Shown here piece after piece: positions 34,165-42,620 of a stretch of DNA of 64,000 bases. Under the pieces are notes generated by a model. The model saw only the letters and a list, made by a program, of their open reading frames with translations, was not told the DNA's origin and made no database searches. Location: assembly GCF_019737615.1 (NCBI RefSeq), contig NZ_JAHKKS010000002.1:310001-374000 (forward strand), written 5' to 3'. Source of the DNA: Sphingobium xanthum (GTDB lineage: Bacteria; Pseudomonadota; Alphaproteobacteria; Sphingomonadales; Sphingomonadaceae). A program made the position numbers and the translations under genes. Every line of letters starts with the position of its first letter. The stretch's first letter is position 1.

Positions 34165-35118
34165 TCAGGCAGGCTCGGCGATGATCGAGCAGGTCACGGC
34201 GATCTTCTGGCGGAGCGCCTGCGAGATGCGCTTGGCCTGCGTCGTGTGGGTCGCCATCTCGACGATGCGGAAGCCGCCCTTGACCAGCAGATCGGCCGCC
34301 ATGTCCGGGTTTTCGAGCAGGATGACATGGTCGGGCATCGGCGCGTTGAGCGGCACGTTGACGAACAACACGCCTTTCTTGGAGACCGCGCCGCGCATCT
34401 TCTGGAGCGCTTCGACCGGGTCGTCGAGATGCTCGAGAATGTGACTGAGGATCACGAGGTCATAGGTCTCGCCGTCGGGCTGGACCTGATGCATGTCCTG
34501 AATGCGGAAATGGAGATTGTCGCCCTCGGCGCCGAGCGTCTTGAGCGCATGGCGCGTCTGGGCCAGCGAGACTTCGCTCAGGTCCCAGCCATGCGCCTCG
34601 GACAAGCCGAAATCGGTCAGCGCGAGATAGAGCAACAGGCCATGGCCCGAGCCGACCTCCAGCACGCGGCCGCCGCGCGGCACCCGCGCTTCGAGCCGCT
34701 GGCGGAAGAAGTGCAAAGACGAGGCATGCATGTACCAGAGCACATGGCTGTAGAGCAGCCCGTGCATGTAACGCTCCATGAAGTCGTCATTGCTGTAGAC
34801 ATGGGCGTTCGTCTGCTCGAACGAGCTGTAGCGATAATGACCACTACGGGCGAACTCGAGTTCCTCCTCGCGGATACGATCGCACAGCCAGCGATAATCG
34901 GCGGCGACCTGCGCCTTGCGATCGCCGGCCAGCAGCAGCATCGCGCGGGCGACATGATCGCTGGTCGCCATCATGCCTTCGCTGCGCACGTCGAAGCTCT
35001 TCGAGAGATAGCCGGCATGCTCCGGCCAGGTCTCGACGACGACCTCGCTCAGCGCCAGCAGATTGGGCCAACGAGCTAGCTGGGTGCGGAGGGCCGCAAG
35101 ATCGTCACCGGTCGTCAT
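34165..35118 (-). CDS. Class I SAM-dependent methyltransferase
   Basis: A 317-residue protein whose C-terminal two thirds is a class I methyltransferase: motif I VLEVGSGHGLLLYLAL, the acidic end of strand 2 in GWDLSEVSL, and YDLVILSHILEHLDDPVEALQKM as the post-motif region. The N-terminal 120 residues are helical and not recognised. The start overlaps the stop of the FkbH-like gene (TGATG). In fkbG-J-type gene sets the methyltransferase methylates a hydroxyl of the carrier-bound unit, and the same role is plausible here. Confidence 0.86.
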   Translation of the reverse strand: MTTGDDLAALRTQLARWPNLLALSEVVVETWPEHAGYLSKSFDVRSEGMMATSDHVARAMLLLAGDRKAQVAADYRWLCDRIREEELEFARSGHYRYSSFEQTNAHVYSNDDFMERYMHGLLYSHVLWYMHASSLHFFRQRLEARVPRGGRVLEVGSGHGLLLYLALTDFGLSEAHGWDLSEVSLAQTRHALKTLGAEGDNLHFRIQDMHQVQPDGETYDLVILSHILEHLDDPVEALQKMRGAVSKKGVLFVNVPLNAPMPDHVILLENPDMAADLLVKGGFRIVEMATHTTQAKRISQALRQKIAVTCSIIAEPA

Positions 35119-37010
35119 CAGTTCGTCTGCCCCTCGGCTAGCACATTGACCTTGATGGGCAGATCGGCCGGCTCATAGCCAGCCAGATCGAGCGCCCAAT
35201 GGCTCGTCCCGTCCGCGTCCTCGCTCGTGCGCGTGAAACCGAGCTTGGCAAAGAGATCGCGCACGAGGCCGTTCTTCTTGGTCGGGATGTAAGTGGCGGT
35301 GAGCGTGTCCGCCCCCTCGCCTTTCGCGGCGGCTGCAACTTCGTTCAGGACCGACTGCTCGACGCCCCGGCCAAGCACGCGGCAACTCATCAGCCAGGTG
35401 TCGCAGGACCAGCTCTGCGGGCCCTTGTCGAAGATGATCACCGAGATCATGCCATTATCGCCGAACTTGTCCTCCAGCCGCACCTGCAGGGTGAACTTGG
35501 CGGGATCGCGCTCGAACGCCTCGACATCATTCTCGCCATAGCGGCGGGTTGTGACGTTGAACTGGTTCGACTTGTTGACGAGCTGCGAGATGCGCGCACG
35601 GCCGACCGCATCGAACGGCAGCGCGGTCATCACCATCTCCAGCGAAGCCAGATATTCGGCGAGGTTCGTGACCGATCCCTGCGCGACGCGGCGCTCGGCA
35701 TTGGCGCGATACATCTCGGCGCGCTGGCGATCCTCTGCGGAGAAGGACACTGCCTCGAAATAGCCCGCGCGGGCAATCATCGCGGGATAGTCTGCCGGGT
35801 CCTCGCCCACTTCCGGCACGGCCACCTCAGGCAGCTCGCGGCGGACGATCTCGCGCTCGGCGGGATTGTCGTCGAGGAAGACCAGCGAATCCGTGCCGAT
35901 ATTCAAGGTCGCGGCGATGTCGCGGATATTGCCGGCCTTGTCGTTCCAGTTGGCGATGAAGCAGGCGATGTGCGGCTCGCGCAGCAGCATCTCGGCATGT
36001 TCCTTGAACGGGAGCAGCGCGTTGCTCTCCTCATTCTTCGAGCAGACGGCGAGAATGATGCCGCGCTCGCGCAGGCTGAGGGCCAGCCGCTGGATCGCGA
36101 CATAGGCCTCGCCCATGCCATTGCCGTTGCCGAGCACGATGCCTTCGAGGCCATCGTCGCCGATGACGCCGCCCCACAGCGTATTGTCGAGATCGAGTAC
36201 GAGGCACTTGCGCGCCTTGCCGCGCGCGGAGCCAATGACGCGGCAGACATAGTCCGCGTAGAGGGTCGTCGCGTCCGGCGAGAACGGCATTTTAGCGCCG
36301 TGCCAGAGGCGGATGTCCATCCAGCGCGACAGGCCGACGGTGGCGGCGGCATGGGCGATATCGACGATGAGATCGCCTTCGCCCAGCACCGAGGGCAGCC
36401 GGCGATTGAACGCATCGACCATGGCGCGGGCGCTGCCGTCGACCTGCGTATCGAAACTGCCGAACAGGGCCTCGGCCGGAGGCACAAGCGTCTGGAAGAT
36501 CGCCGCCGCGCCGATACGGCCGCGCACGCCCTTGGCCAGCAATTCGGCTTGCGCGATCGCGGCATCGACGCTCGCCGGGCCTTCGCCCTCGCCCAGCGCC
36601 GGGAGATCGAGCCCGAAGAATTTCGCATCGAGCGCGAAAAGGACGAAATCGACCGATCCGGCCTTCAGCCCGGCATTCTCGTCCAGCACGGCCTGCGCGA
36701 CTTGGCCATAAGGCACGGTCTCCAGCGAGAGCAGCAGGCCGTGGCGCAGGCCGGTCGCGACCAGCGCATCGGCGATGTAGTCCAGCGTGTGCGAGCCGAT
36801 GAGGCCAAGCCGCACGCGCGAGAAATCGCTGGTGCGGGCAATCTCGTCGAGATGCTTCGTCACCACCTTGCCGAGCTGGGCAAGCTGAGTGAGATCCATC
36901 GCCGTCGCCGCCAGGCGGCGCAGCGTCGCCTGATCCGGCGGCGCATCGCGCAGGGCCCGCACTTGCGCGCGGAAATCCTCGGGCGGTTGCCTAAGCCAGG
37001 GCAGATACAT
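35118..37010 (-). CDS. FkbH-like HAD-IIIC protein (acyl loading onto ACP)
   Basis: A 630-residue protein in three parts: an N-terminal SGNH-like domain (about 1-240, with LGLIGSHTLDYI), a HAD domain with the nucleophile in LDLDNTLWGGVIGDDG (first Asp near residue 273), the Lys-region VCSKNEES and acidic FLDDNPAERE, and a C-terminal GNAT-like domain (QVRLEDKFGDNGMISVII). This is the FkbH layout; characterised members dephosphorylate 1,3-bisphosphoglycerate and load the glyceryl unit on an ACP. The ACP gene is 24 bases upstream, and a methyltransferase gene overlaps its end. Confidence 0.85.
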   Translation of the reverse strand: MYLPWLRQPPEDFRAQVRALRDAPPDQATLRRLAATAMDLTQLAQLGKVVTKHLDEIARTSDFSRVRLGLIGSHTLDYIADALVATGLRHGLLLSLETVPYGQVAQAVLDENAGLKAGSVDFVLFALDAKFFGLDLPALGEGEGPASVDAAIAQAELLAKGVRGRIGAAAIFQTLVPPAEALFGSFDTQVDGSARAMVDAFNRRLPSVLGEGDLIVDIAHAAATVGLSRWMDIRLWHGAKMPFSPDATTLYADYVCRVIGSARGKARKCLVLDLDNTLWGGVIGDDGLEGIVLGNGNGMGEAYVAIQRLALSLRERGIILAVCSKNEESNALLPFKEHAEMLLREPHIACFIANWNDKAGNIRDIAATLNIGTDSLVFLDDNPAEREIVRRELPEVAVPEVGEDPADYPAMIARAGYFEAVSFSAEDRQRAEMYRANAERRVAQGSVTNLAEYLASLEMVMTALPFDAVGRARISQLVNKSNQFNVTTRRYGENDVEAFERDPAKFTLQVRLEDKFGDNGMISVIIFDKGPQSWSCDTWLMSCRVLGRGVEQSVLNEVAAAAKGEGADTLTATYIPTKKNGLVRDLFAKLGFTRTSEDADGTSHWALDLAGYEPADLPIKVNVLAEGQTN

Positions 37011-37034
37011 CAGTTTGTTCCCACCGGCCCGGCG

Positions 37035-37277
37035 TCAGCCGAGCTTTTCGAGGATCTTGGCCACGAGCTCGCCGACATTGGCGAACCCCTCGATCTCGCC
37101 GACCGTAAACCGCACGCCGAACGCCTGCTCCACAGACACGATGAAACGCACGTTGCTCAGGCTGTCCCACTCCTCAATGTCGTCGGCGGTGAGATCGTCC
37201 GAATAGGCAATATCGTCTTCGTCGAAGGCGTCTTCCATCAACTCGACAAGGCGACTGATGACTTGTTCACGGTCCAA
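37035..37277 (-). CDS. Acyl carrier protein
   Basis: An 80-residue acidic four-helix protein. The phosphopantetheine attachment Ser is in EEWDSLSNVRF (DSL motif). No ATG is available at a sensible place; TTG at 37277 follows AGGGAGACG at good spacing and gives a normal ACP length, whereas an upstream TTG at 37334 would add 19 unlikely residues. It lies between an SGNH lipoprotein gene and the FkbH-like gene, and is likely the dedicated carrier for the unit made by FkbH. Confidence 0.83.
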   Translation of the reverse strand: MDREQVISRLVELMEDAFDEDDIAYSDDLTADDIEEWDSLSNVRFIVSVEQAFGVRFTVGEIEGFANVGELVAKILEKLG

Positions 37278-37330
37278 ATTACGTCTCCCTTGGGCCAGAC
37301 ATAGTGCCTTATGCAGGCAAAACTCGACAT

Positions 37331-38776
37331 TCAATTAACAAGCGGCGGCCGATAAGCGCGAATTTCCGCGATTTTCGGTGCGTCCGCCGCGACAGTCATC
37401 TCCACTTCATGACGGCCATTGGGCAAGCCGGTTGCGATCAGATGACGCTGTTCGATGCCGCCGCGCGGGAAGGCGACGGCAGCCTGATCCCCGCACATGA
37501 AGTATCGCGACCAGTGAAGCTGATAGCCTTCCGGCACGCCCTTGCCCGATTTGACCACGCCATAAGCGAGGATCCAGTCCTGCGGATCGATCGCGATGCG
37601 GCCGGACGGCGACGTGAAAGGCTCGCTCGCCTTGCCGGCGCCGTCCGGTCCGGCGAGCCTGCTGGTGAGCGTGAAATCGAAACTTTCCTGCTTCGGATCG
37701 AGATGCGTGACGGTGGCCGTCCAGTTGTCCTCCTTGTGATAGGAGGGATCGATGCGCACTTGCGCGAGCGCCGGCCAGTCCGGGACATTGGGCAGGCGCG
37801 AGACGCGGCTGGTGAGCCAGCAGCCGTCCAGATCCTGCGGCGCCTTGCCGTCGACGGTGACACGCAGCTTGCCGTTCAGGGCTCCGGCGGCAACCAGTTC
37901 GAAGCGGTTGCCTTCGAACGTGTAGCGCTGGGTCGTGCCCGGTGCGGGCGGCGCGAGTGTCGTCACGGCGGGGCTGGTCGGGGTCTTGCCGTCCGAGCGG
38001 GCAACGAGGCTCTCGAACCAGGTGGTGAAGAGGCCGGCCATGAGCTTCCAGCCGCGCTCATTGGGATGCGGCATGTCGGCGATGAGCGCCTTTATCGGCA
38101 GGTTGCGGGCCTTGAGATAAGCGTCCCAGCGGTCGCGGCGCGGCTCCATGGCGAGGTCGTATTTCGCGGCCATGGTCGGCACCCAGGTGCGCGACATGAA
38201 ATCTTCCCACTTGGCCTGCTTGAAGCGGATATGGCCGGTGCAGCCGGGCGGCGGCGACCAGCGCAGGTGGATGCCTTCGTCGCAGATCGGCTCGACCGCC
38301 GTTGTCACATGATCGGTCTGGACGATGATGTCGGCCGCGGTCTTCGAGCGGAAGAGCTGGATGATCCGCTCATAGGCGCGGTGATCGCCATAAACGTGGA
38401 AGACGATGAGATCGGGCGTGAACTCGGCAATGTCGCGCTCGGCATTGCGCTCCAGACGGACGGCATCGAAGCCGCCGAGCGCCATATTGCGCGCGTCGAA
38501 AATGACGTTCGGATAGGCTTCGCGCAGGCGGGCGAGCGCGGGATCTGTCCAGGCCGGGGCGCTGATCGACTGGCCGTAGAAGAGGACACGCAGCACCCTG
38601 GGCTGGGTCGGCGTGGCGCTGCGGATGATCGAGAGCGTGCGCGCGATCGCCTTCACCGGATCGGGCGGGCTCGGCGGCGCGGCGGGCGTGGTCGAGCAGC
38701 CGGCGATCAGGAGAAAAGACAGCGCAGGCAAGCATTTGCCGAGCTTTGCCAGAGGCGCGAAACGGCCGCTCATCAT
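37331..38776 (-). CDS. SGNH/GDSL-hydrolase-like lipoprotein
   Basis: A 481-residue protein with a lipoprotein signal ending in LIAGC, so it is anchored at the inner or outer membrane and faces the periplasm or outside. The SGNH blocks are VLFYGQSIS (Ser), MALGGFD (Gly), and IADMPHPNERG, where Asp-x-x-His completes the triad. The C-terminal 200 residues are beta-rich and may bind sugar. It is the first gene of the seven-gene minus-strand cluster and could deacylate, or transfer, acyl groups on an extracellular polymer. Confidence 0.8.
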   Translation of the reverse strand: MMSGRFAPLAKLGKCLPALSFLLIAGCSTTPAAPPSPPDPVKAIARTLSIIRSATPTQPRVLRVLFYGQSISAPAWTDPALARLREAYPNVIFDARNMALGGFDAVRLERNAERDIAEFTPDLIVFHVYGDHRAYERIIQLFRSKTAADIIVQTDHVTTAVEPICDEGIHLRWSPPPGCTGHIRFKQAKWEDFMSRTWVPTMAAKYDLAMEPRRDRWDAYLKARNLPIKALIADMPHPNERGWKLMAGLFTTWFESLVARSDGKTPTSPAVTTLAPPAPGTTQRYTFEGNRFELVAAGALNGKLRVTVDGKAPQDLDGCWLTSRVSRLPNVPDWPALAQVRIDPSYHKEDNWTATVTHLDPKQESFDFTLTSRLAGPDGAGKASEPFTSPSGRIAIDPQDWILAYGVVKSGKGVPEGYQLHWSRYFMCGDQAAVAFPRGGIEQRHLIATGLPNGRHEVEMTVAADAPKIAEIRAYRPPLVN

Positions 38777-38935
38777 GCGTCTGCTTACTCACTCCGACTT
38801 GTGATTTGGCCGATTTATGATTGTGCTGCGCCTGCGAACGCGACCCTGCCCCCTCCTAACTTCGCCGGTGTGGATCGACAATAGCCAAGATGGGCGGCGA
38901 TTGCGGCATGGAGTCCTTTCCTCTAGGGCGCGGCC

Positions 38936-39832
38936 ATGATCGTCCGCCCGCGCCCCGGCCTGCTCGAAGTGCTCTTCGCCCTTCAGGGCACGATCCTGCT
39001 GCAGATCCTCGGGCGCATCGGCTTCATCACGCTCGTCTCCATCCTCGCCGTGCTGGCCGCGCAGGCCTGGCCGGGCATGTTCGCACAGATCAGCGCCATT
39101 CCCTTCGCGCTGATCGGCATCTCGCTCTCCATCTTCATGAGCTTCCGCAACAGCGTCTGCTACGAGCGCTGGTGGGAAGCCCGCAAGCTCTGGGGCAGCC
39201 TCATCATCGCGACGCGCTCGCTCGCGCGCCTCACCGCGACCTTTGACGAGGCGGACCGGCAGGTGCTGCTGCGCGGCCTGTGCGGCTTCACCATGGGCCT
39301 GCTCGCGCGGCTGCGCGGGGGCGATGAGGTGGCGGCGATCGCCCGCTGGCACCCGCAGGGCGCGTGGTCGACCGCGCCCAACCCGACCGACGCGGTGCTG
39401 CAGGAGCTTGGCCGGCTCTGCCTGCGCCTGAGCGATGCGGGAAGGATCAACCCCATCCTCCACAGCCAGATCGACGGGCAGATCGGCGCGCTGGCACAGG
39501 TGCAGGCCGGTTGCGAGCGGATCGCCAACACGCCGGTCCCATTCACCTACTCGCTGATCCTGCACCGCACGACCTATGTCTTCTGCCTCGTCCTCCCCTT
39601 CGCACTCGCCGGCGCGCTCGGCTGGTGGGCGCTGCTGCCGGTGCTGCTCTCCAGCTACACATTCTTCGGCCTCGATGCGCTGGGGGACCAGCTCGAGGAC
39701 CCGTTCGGTCTGGAGCCCAACGACCTGCCGCTCGACGCGATGGCGCGGACGGTCGAGCGCGAGATGCTGGCGGCGCTGGGCAGCGACGATCTGCCGCCGG
39801 CGCTGGAGCCGGTCGATTATGTGCTGACCTGA
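38936..39832 (+). CDS. Bestrophin-family membrane channel
   Basis: A 298-residue membrane protein of the bacterial bestrophin family (UPF0187). The N-terminal IVRPRPGLLEVLFALQ, then ISLSIFMSFRNSVCYERWWEARKLWG, is the conserved helix 2 region with the RWWE element; LDALGDQLEDPFGLEPNDLPLDAM carries the conserved acidic calcium-clasp-like and DPFG sequence near the C-terminus. Bacterial homologues form pentameric ion channels. It stands alone on the plus strand. Confidence 0.87.
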   Translation: MIVRPRPGLLEVLFALQGTILLQILGRIGFITLVSILAVLAAQAWPGMFAQISAIPFALIGISLSIFMSFRNSVCYERWWEARKLWGSLIIATRSLARLTATFDEADRQVLLRGLCGFTMGLLARLRGGDEVAAIARWHPQGAWSTAPNPTDAVLQELGRLCLRLSDAGRINPILHSQIDGQIGALAQVQAGCERIANTPVPFTYSLILHRTTYVFCLVLPFALAGALGWWALLPVLLSSYTFFGLDALGDQLEDPFGLEPNDLPLDAMARTVEREMLAALGSDDLPPALEPVDYVLT

Positions 39833-39998
39833 AAGGTCGTCGATTTGGCGGCGACTGTGGCGGCGTGGTCTCCGTCAGCCGCGTAATTTTCTTGCGAAGG
39901 TTCTGAAGGTTCGGGGGTCGGGCTGAATCTTTTTTCCTTTCCTGCGAGTCGGCCTGACGGGATGCGCTTTGCCTGGGGGCAGGATGCCAAGGGGCTTC

Positions 39999-40017
39999 GG
40001 ATGTAGGACAGCGGTTT
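39999..40017 (+). repeat. 19-bp dispersed repeat, copy 2
   Basis: GGATGTAGGACAGCGGTTT, identical to the minus strand at 30989-31007, followed by CTTC here. It lies 166 bases after the bestrophin gene stop and just before a REPIN. Confidence 0.6.
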
Positions 40018-40030
40018 CTTCATTGCGTAA

Positions 40031-40164
40031 AACCAATCCCGTTCGTCCTGAGTAACCACTGAGCTTGTCGAAGTGGTGTATCGAAGGACCGAAGTTGGGC
40101 ACTGCCCCTTCGATACGGGCCTTCGACTTCGCTCAGTCCCTACTCAGGGCGAACGGGTTTGGTT
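40031..40164. repeat. REPIN-like palindromic repeat, family C
   Basis: The left arm begins AACCAATCCCGTTCGTCCTG and the right arm ends CAGGGCGAACGGGTTTGGTT; inner parts include ACCACTGAGCTTGTCGAAGTGGT, itself a palindrome, and TTCGACTTCGCTCAGTCC. Both arms share TATCGAAGG/CCTTCGATA next to the centre. It sits between the convergent bestrophin and ogt genes. Confidence 0.85.
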
Positions 40165-40178
40165 TGACCAGGCCGCGC

Positions 40179-40670
40179 TCACGCCGCCACACCCAGCCCT
40201 TCCAGCCGCAGCAGATATTCCTTCGCCTTCATGCCACCGGCAAAGCCGGTGAGCGCGCCATTGGTGCCGATGACGCGGTGGCAGGGCGCGACGATGGAGA
40301 TGGGATTGCGGCCATTGGCGGCGCCCACCGCGCGGAAGGCGGTCGGTGCGCCGATCGCGCGGGCGATGTCGCCGTAGCTGCGGGTCTCGCCGAAGGGGAT
40401 CGCCAGCAGGGCGGCCCAGACGCGCTTCTGGAAATCCGTGCCCTGGAAATCGAGCGGCAGATCGAAGGCCTGCAGCGTGCCGTCGAAATAGGCCGCGAGT
40501 TGCCGCTCCGCCTCGCACAGCAGGGGATGATCGGCCGCCTCCACGCGCGGATGAAGCCGCACGCGGGCGGGATCGTCATTCTCCCAGAGGATCGCGGCCA
40601 GCCCGTGGTCGCTGGCGATCAGGGTCAGCTCGCCCACCGGCGAGGCGACCACCTTGTAGGCATAGGTCAT
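40179..40670 (-). CDS. ogt: Methylated-DNA-protein-cysteine methyltransferase
   Basis: A 163-residue suicide repair enzyme for O6-alkylguanine. The acceptor Cys is in IVAPCHRVIGTNGAL (PCHRV), preceded by the helix-turn-helix-like FQKRVWAALLAIPFGETRSYGDIARAIG. It lacks the Ada regulatory half, so it is the Ogt type. Confidence 0.95.
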   Translation of the reverse strand: MTYAYKVVASPVGELTLIASDHGLAAILWENDDPARVRLHPRVEAADHPLLCEAERQLAAYFDGTLQAFDLPLDFQGTDFQKRVWAALLAIPFGETRSYGDIARAIGAPTAFRAVGAANGRNPISIVAPCHRVIGTNGALTGFAGGMKAKEYLLRLEGLGVAA

Positions 40671-40722
40671 TTGCGGCTCCTATCGTACCAAGCCAGTCGA
40701 AATCGACCTTCGCTTCATGATC

Positions 40723-40805
40723 GTCATCCCGGGCCTGACCCGGTATCCCGCTTCTTCTCCGCCACCTTGCAAGGCAGCGGTACCCCGGGTCGAGCCCGGG
40801 GTGAC
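40723..40805. repeat. REPIN-like palindromic repeat, family D
   Basis: GTCATCCCGGGCCTGACCCGG at the left is answered by CCGGGTCGAGCCCGGGGTGAC at the right, with about 40 bases between them. It lies in the gap between the divergent ogt gene and the small exported-protein gene. Confidence 0.83.
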
Positions 40806-40913
40806 GGGATAGATGTCGCGAAGGCTTGCTCCTTGTGGTTAGATCGATAGCGCGGCTTTCCCAAGCCTGCTTCCCGCGCCTTGCGGTCAATGTCGGCGGA
40901 AGGAGACGAGGCC

Positions 40914-41381
40914 ATGCGTTTGCGATCCGCTTTGCTCCTTGCGCTCGGGGCGCTGGCGATCACTGGCGCGGGAGAGCCGCAGCGCGCGGCGAAGGCCGGC
41001 ATATCGGCGCCACGCGACATCGGCGCGAGCGATCCGCTGCGCCGGACCTTGCTGGACACGCTGCGCCCGGCGATCGAGCGCGACGTGGGGCAGAAGGTGC
41101 AGTTCGTGGTGCGCATGCTGCGTGTGCAAGGGCGGTGGGCGTTCGCGCATGTCGTGCCGCAGACGAAGGCCGGCGCGCCGATCGACTATCGCCGCACGCG
41201 CTATGCCGAGCTGATCCGCGAAGGGATGTTCGACGGGCCGGATACGTTTGCCTTGCTGGAGCTTCGGAATGGGCGCTGGACGCTGCGGGCGTTCGTCACC
41301 GGGCCGACGGACGTCACTTATGCGGGATGGCCGGAGGAGTTTGCGGCGCCAAATGCGTTGTTTGGGTTGCCGGAGGAGTAG
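40914..41381 (+). CDS. Exported hypothetical protein
   Basis: A 155-residue protein with a signal peptide (RLRSALLLALGALAITGAG). The mature part (LRRTLLDTLRPAIERDVGQKVQFVVRMLRVQGRWAFAHVVPQ) is a small alpha+beta domain of a kind common in sphingomonads, but I cannot name its family. ATG at 40914 follows GAAGGAGACGAG. It stands alone. Confidence 0.75.
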   Translation: MRLRSALLLALGALAITGAGEPQRAAKAGISAPRDIGASDPLRRTLLDTLRPAIERDVGQKVQFVVRMLRVQGRWAFAHVVPQTKAGAPIDYRRTRYAELIREGMFDGPDTFALLELRNGRWTLRAFVTGPTDVTYAGWPEEFAAPNALFGLPEE

Positions 41382-41441
41382 CTTGCCAACGAAGAGCGAC
41401 TGAATGCAACCTAGTTGCGAACATTGGAAACCTGAATACGG

Positions 41442-41942
41442 ATGGCAGCTATGTGGAGATCTAAGAGCCGTCGCCCATTCCTGTTCGGAATTTTGTCCGG
41501 AGTTACGATGGCCATTGGAAGTTTCGCTGCGGCCGAATGGCTTTCGGATGATCAATATCCTCAATATCTTCGAGTAATCGACGACAATTACGACCATCTC
41601 CTGCGGAAAGACCACAAATGGGAGGAAGGCCCCACGAGTGCGAAACTCATCAGGAATTGCAAGATTGAGGCCTTCATTAACGACTCCCTCGGGCTGCACT
41701 ATGCAGGATCATCCTTCGTAAAAATTAAGGGCGTGCCCATTGCCAATCTGAATTGCCTGCTCGGCGAGGCACGGATCAACGCGATGTCTGTCGCTGTCGT
41801 AGCCCGCATCGACTCCACGCCGACTGATTGCATCGATGGTTGGCCGACGCGGTCCAAGGACGGGGTCGCAATCTTTGGACATTGCCGGGGCGAGAAGGAG
41901 CCGGATCCGGTTTACGTGTCACCCTCCGCTTCCAAACGTTAG
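41442..41942 (+). CDS. Hypothetical protein with an N-terminal membrane helix
   Basis: A 166-residue protein: positive N-terminus (WRSKSRRPF) and one hydrophobic helix (LFGILSGVTMAIGSFAAAEWL), then a soluble domain with four Cys residues that could form disulfides. Base use is less GC-rich than the neighbouring genes. No family was recognised. A second ATG (codon 4) may be the true start. Confidence 0.6.
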   Translation: MAAMWRSKSRRPFLFGILSGVTMAIGSFAAAEWLSDDQYPQYLRVIDDNYDHLLRKDHKWEEGPTSAKLIRNCKIEAFINDSLGLHYAGSSFVKIKGVPIANLNCLLGEARINAMSVAVVARIDSTPTDCIDGWPTRSKDGVAIFGHCRGEKEPDPVYVSPSASKR

Positions 41943-42045
41943 TTCGTCTCCCGCCAAAACAGCCATCGCAGCACGAACCGGGTTTCTCGCTGCCACCAGC
42001 GAGCGTCCAACATCTTGTGTGCCAATCGCACGGAATCACACATCA

Positions 42046-42053
42046 CTCTGCTT
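42046..42053. repeat. Target-site duplication of the IS element, left copy
   Basis: CTCTGCTT, directly before the left terminal inverted repeat. The identical eight bases follow the right inverted repeat at 43885-43892. Eight bases is the duplication length of the IS1595 family. Confidence 0.9.
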
Positions 42054-42077
42054 CGTGATTATCCCCTTGGCATACGT
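42054..42077 (+). repeat. Left terminal inverted repeat of the IS element
   Basis: Begins CGTGATTATCCCCTT, then GG, then CATACGT. It matches the reverse complement of the right end at 22 of 24 positions. Confidence 0.9.
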
Positions 42078-42133
42078 GGTTGACTCGATTAGCTCGATCA
42101 GTCACATCTCGCACGCTGAGAGGAGTGTGGGAG

Positions 42134-42436
42134 ATGACCGAAAGGGAAGAGGCGAAGCATTTTGCACTCGAAACAGAGAAGATCACGATAAGGAACGCCG
42201 ATACGAATTTACCGGTGATATTTGCCGATGTCATTCGAGGGGCGATTGTTTCGCAGAACGTCCTAAAAATAAATCTAGCGCAGTTAGTATTCGATCCGGT
42301 GTCGGCCGAGCCGACTCATCAACTCGTCGCGTCGATCGCTTTGCCTCTTACTCAGGCGGCACAATGGGGAGAACTCCTCACGCGCATAGCGAGCGAGAAC
42401 TCCATCGTGACAGGATCTCCGGATGTCGAAGCCTGA
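42134..42436 (+). CDS. IS passenger ORF 1, hypothetical
   Basis: A 100-residue soluble protein (EREEAKHFALETEKITIRNADTNLPVIFADVIRGAIVSQNVLKINL) that looks like a small beta-rich domain; no family recognised. ATG at 42134 follows GAGGAGTGTGGGAG. Its 3' end overlaps the next ORF by 14 bases, as in an operon. GC content is clearly below that of the chromosome around it, as expected for mobile DNA. Confidence 0.65.
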   Translation: MTEREEAKHFALETEKITIRNADTNLPVIFADVIRGAIVSQNVLKINLAQLVFDPVSAEPTHQLVASIALPLTQAAQWGELLTRIASENSIVTGSPDVEA

Positions 42437-42620
42437 CCTCAGAGTCATCGAAGGTGGAACGGAGGCACATTCCACTCCTCGCGTGGATCGTAGCACAACA
42501 GGGAGCGATTTGGTCGATACGGGCATTTACGACGTCCAAGGGAATACCTATTTTAGGGGGCGCAAACCTCCGCCCAAGCCGCCACTTCACGAAAGTGGAA
42601 GGGGGGGGATGGCCCCATGA
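42423..42620 (+). CDS. IS passenger ORF 2, hypothetical
   Basis: A 65-residue, Pro- and Gly-rich protein (KPDLRVIEGGTEAHSTPRVD ... GRKPPPKPPLHESG), probably disordered. It overlaps its neighbours on both sides (14 and 4 bases), a pattern that supports it as real although the sequence is unfamiliar. Confidence 0.55.
   Translation: MSKPDLRVIEGGTEAHSTPRVDRSTTGSDLVDTGIYDVQGNTYFRGRKPPPKPPLHESGRGGMAP

Larger units (their letters stand above)
39833..40178. other. Gap between convergent bestrophin and ogt genes; repeats only
   Basis: This 346-base gap holds the 19-bp repeat at 39999-40017 and a long palindrome at 40031-40164. No coding region was recognised. The palindrome can serve as a two-way transcription terminator. 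Confidence 0.6.

Noticed and set aside
35199-37304. 701-codon open frame on the plus strand opposite the FkbH-like gene
   Set aside because: Same reason: the minus-strand frame has HAD motifs and tight operon spacing, the plus-strand one has nothing recognisable.
37278-37334. Longer acyl carrier protein starting at TTG 37334
   Set aside because: It would add 19 residues not seen in ACPs and leaves the good AGGGAG site at 37283-37288 unused.
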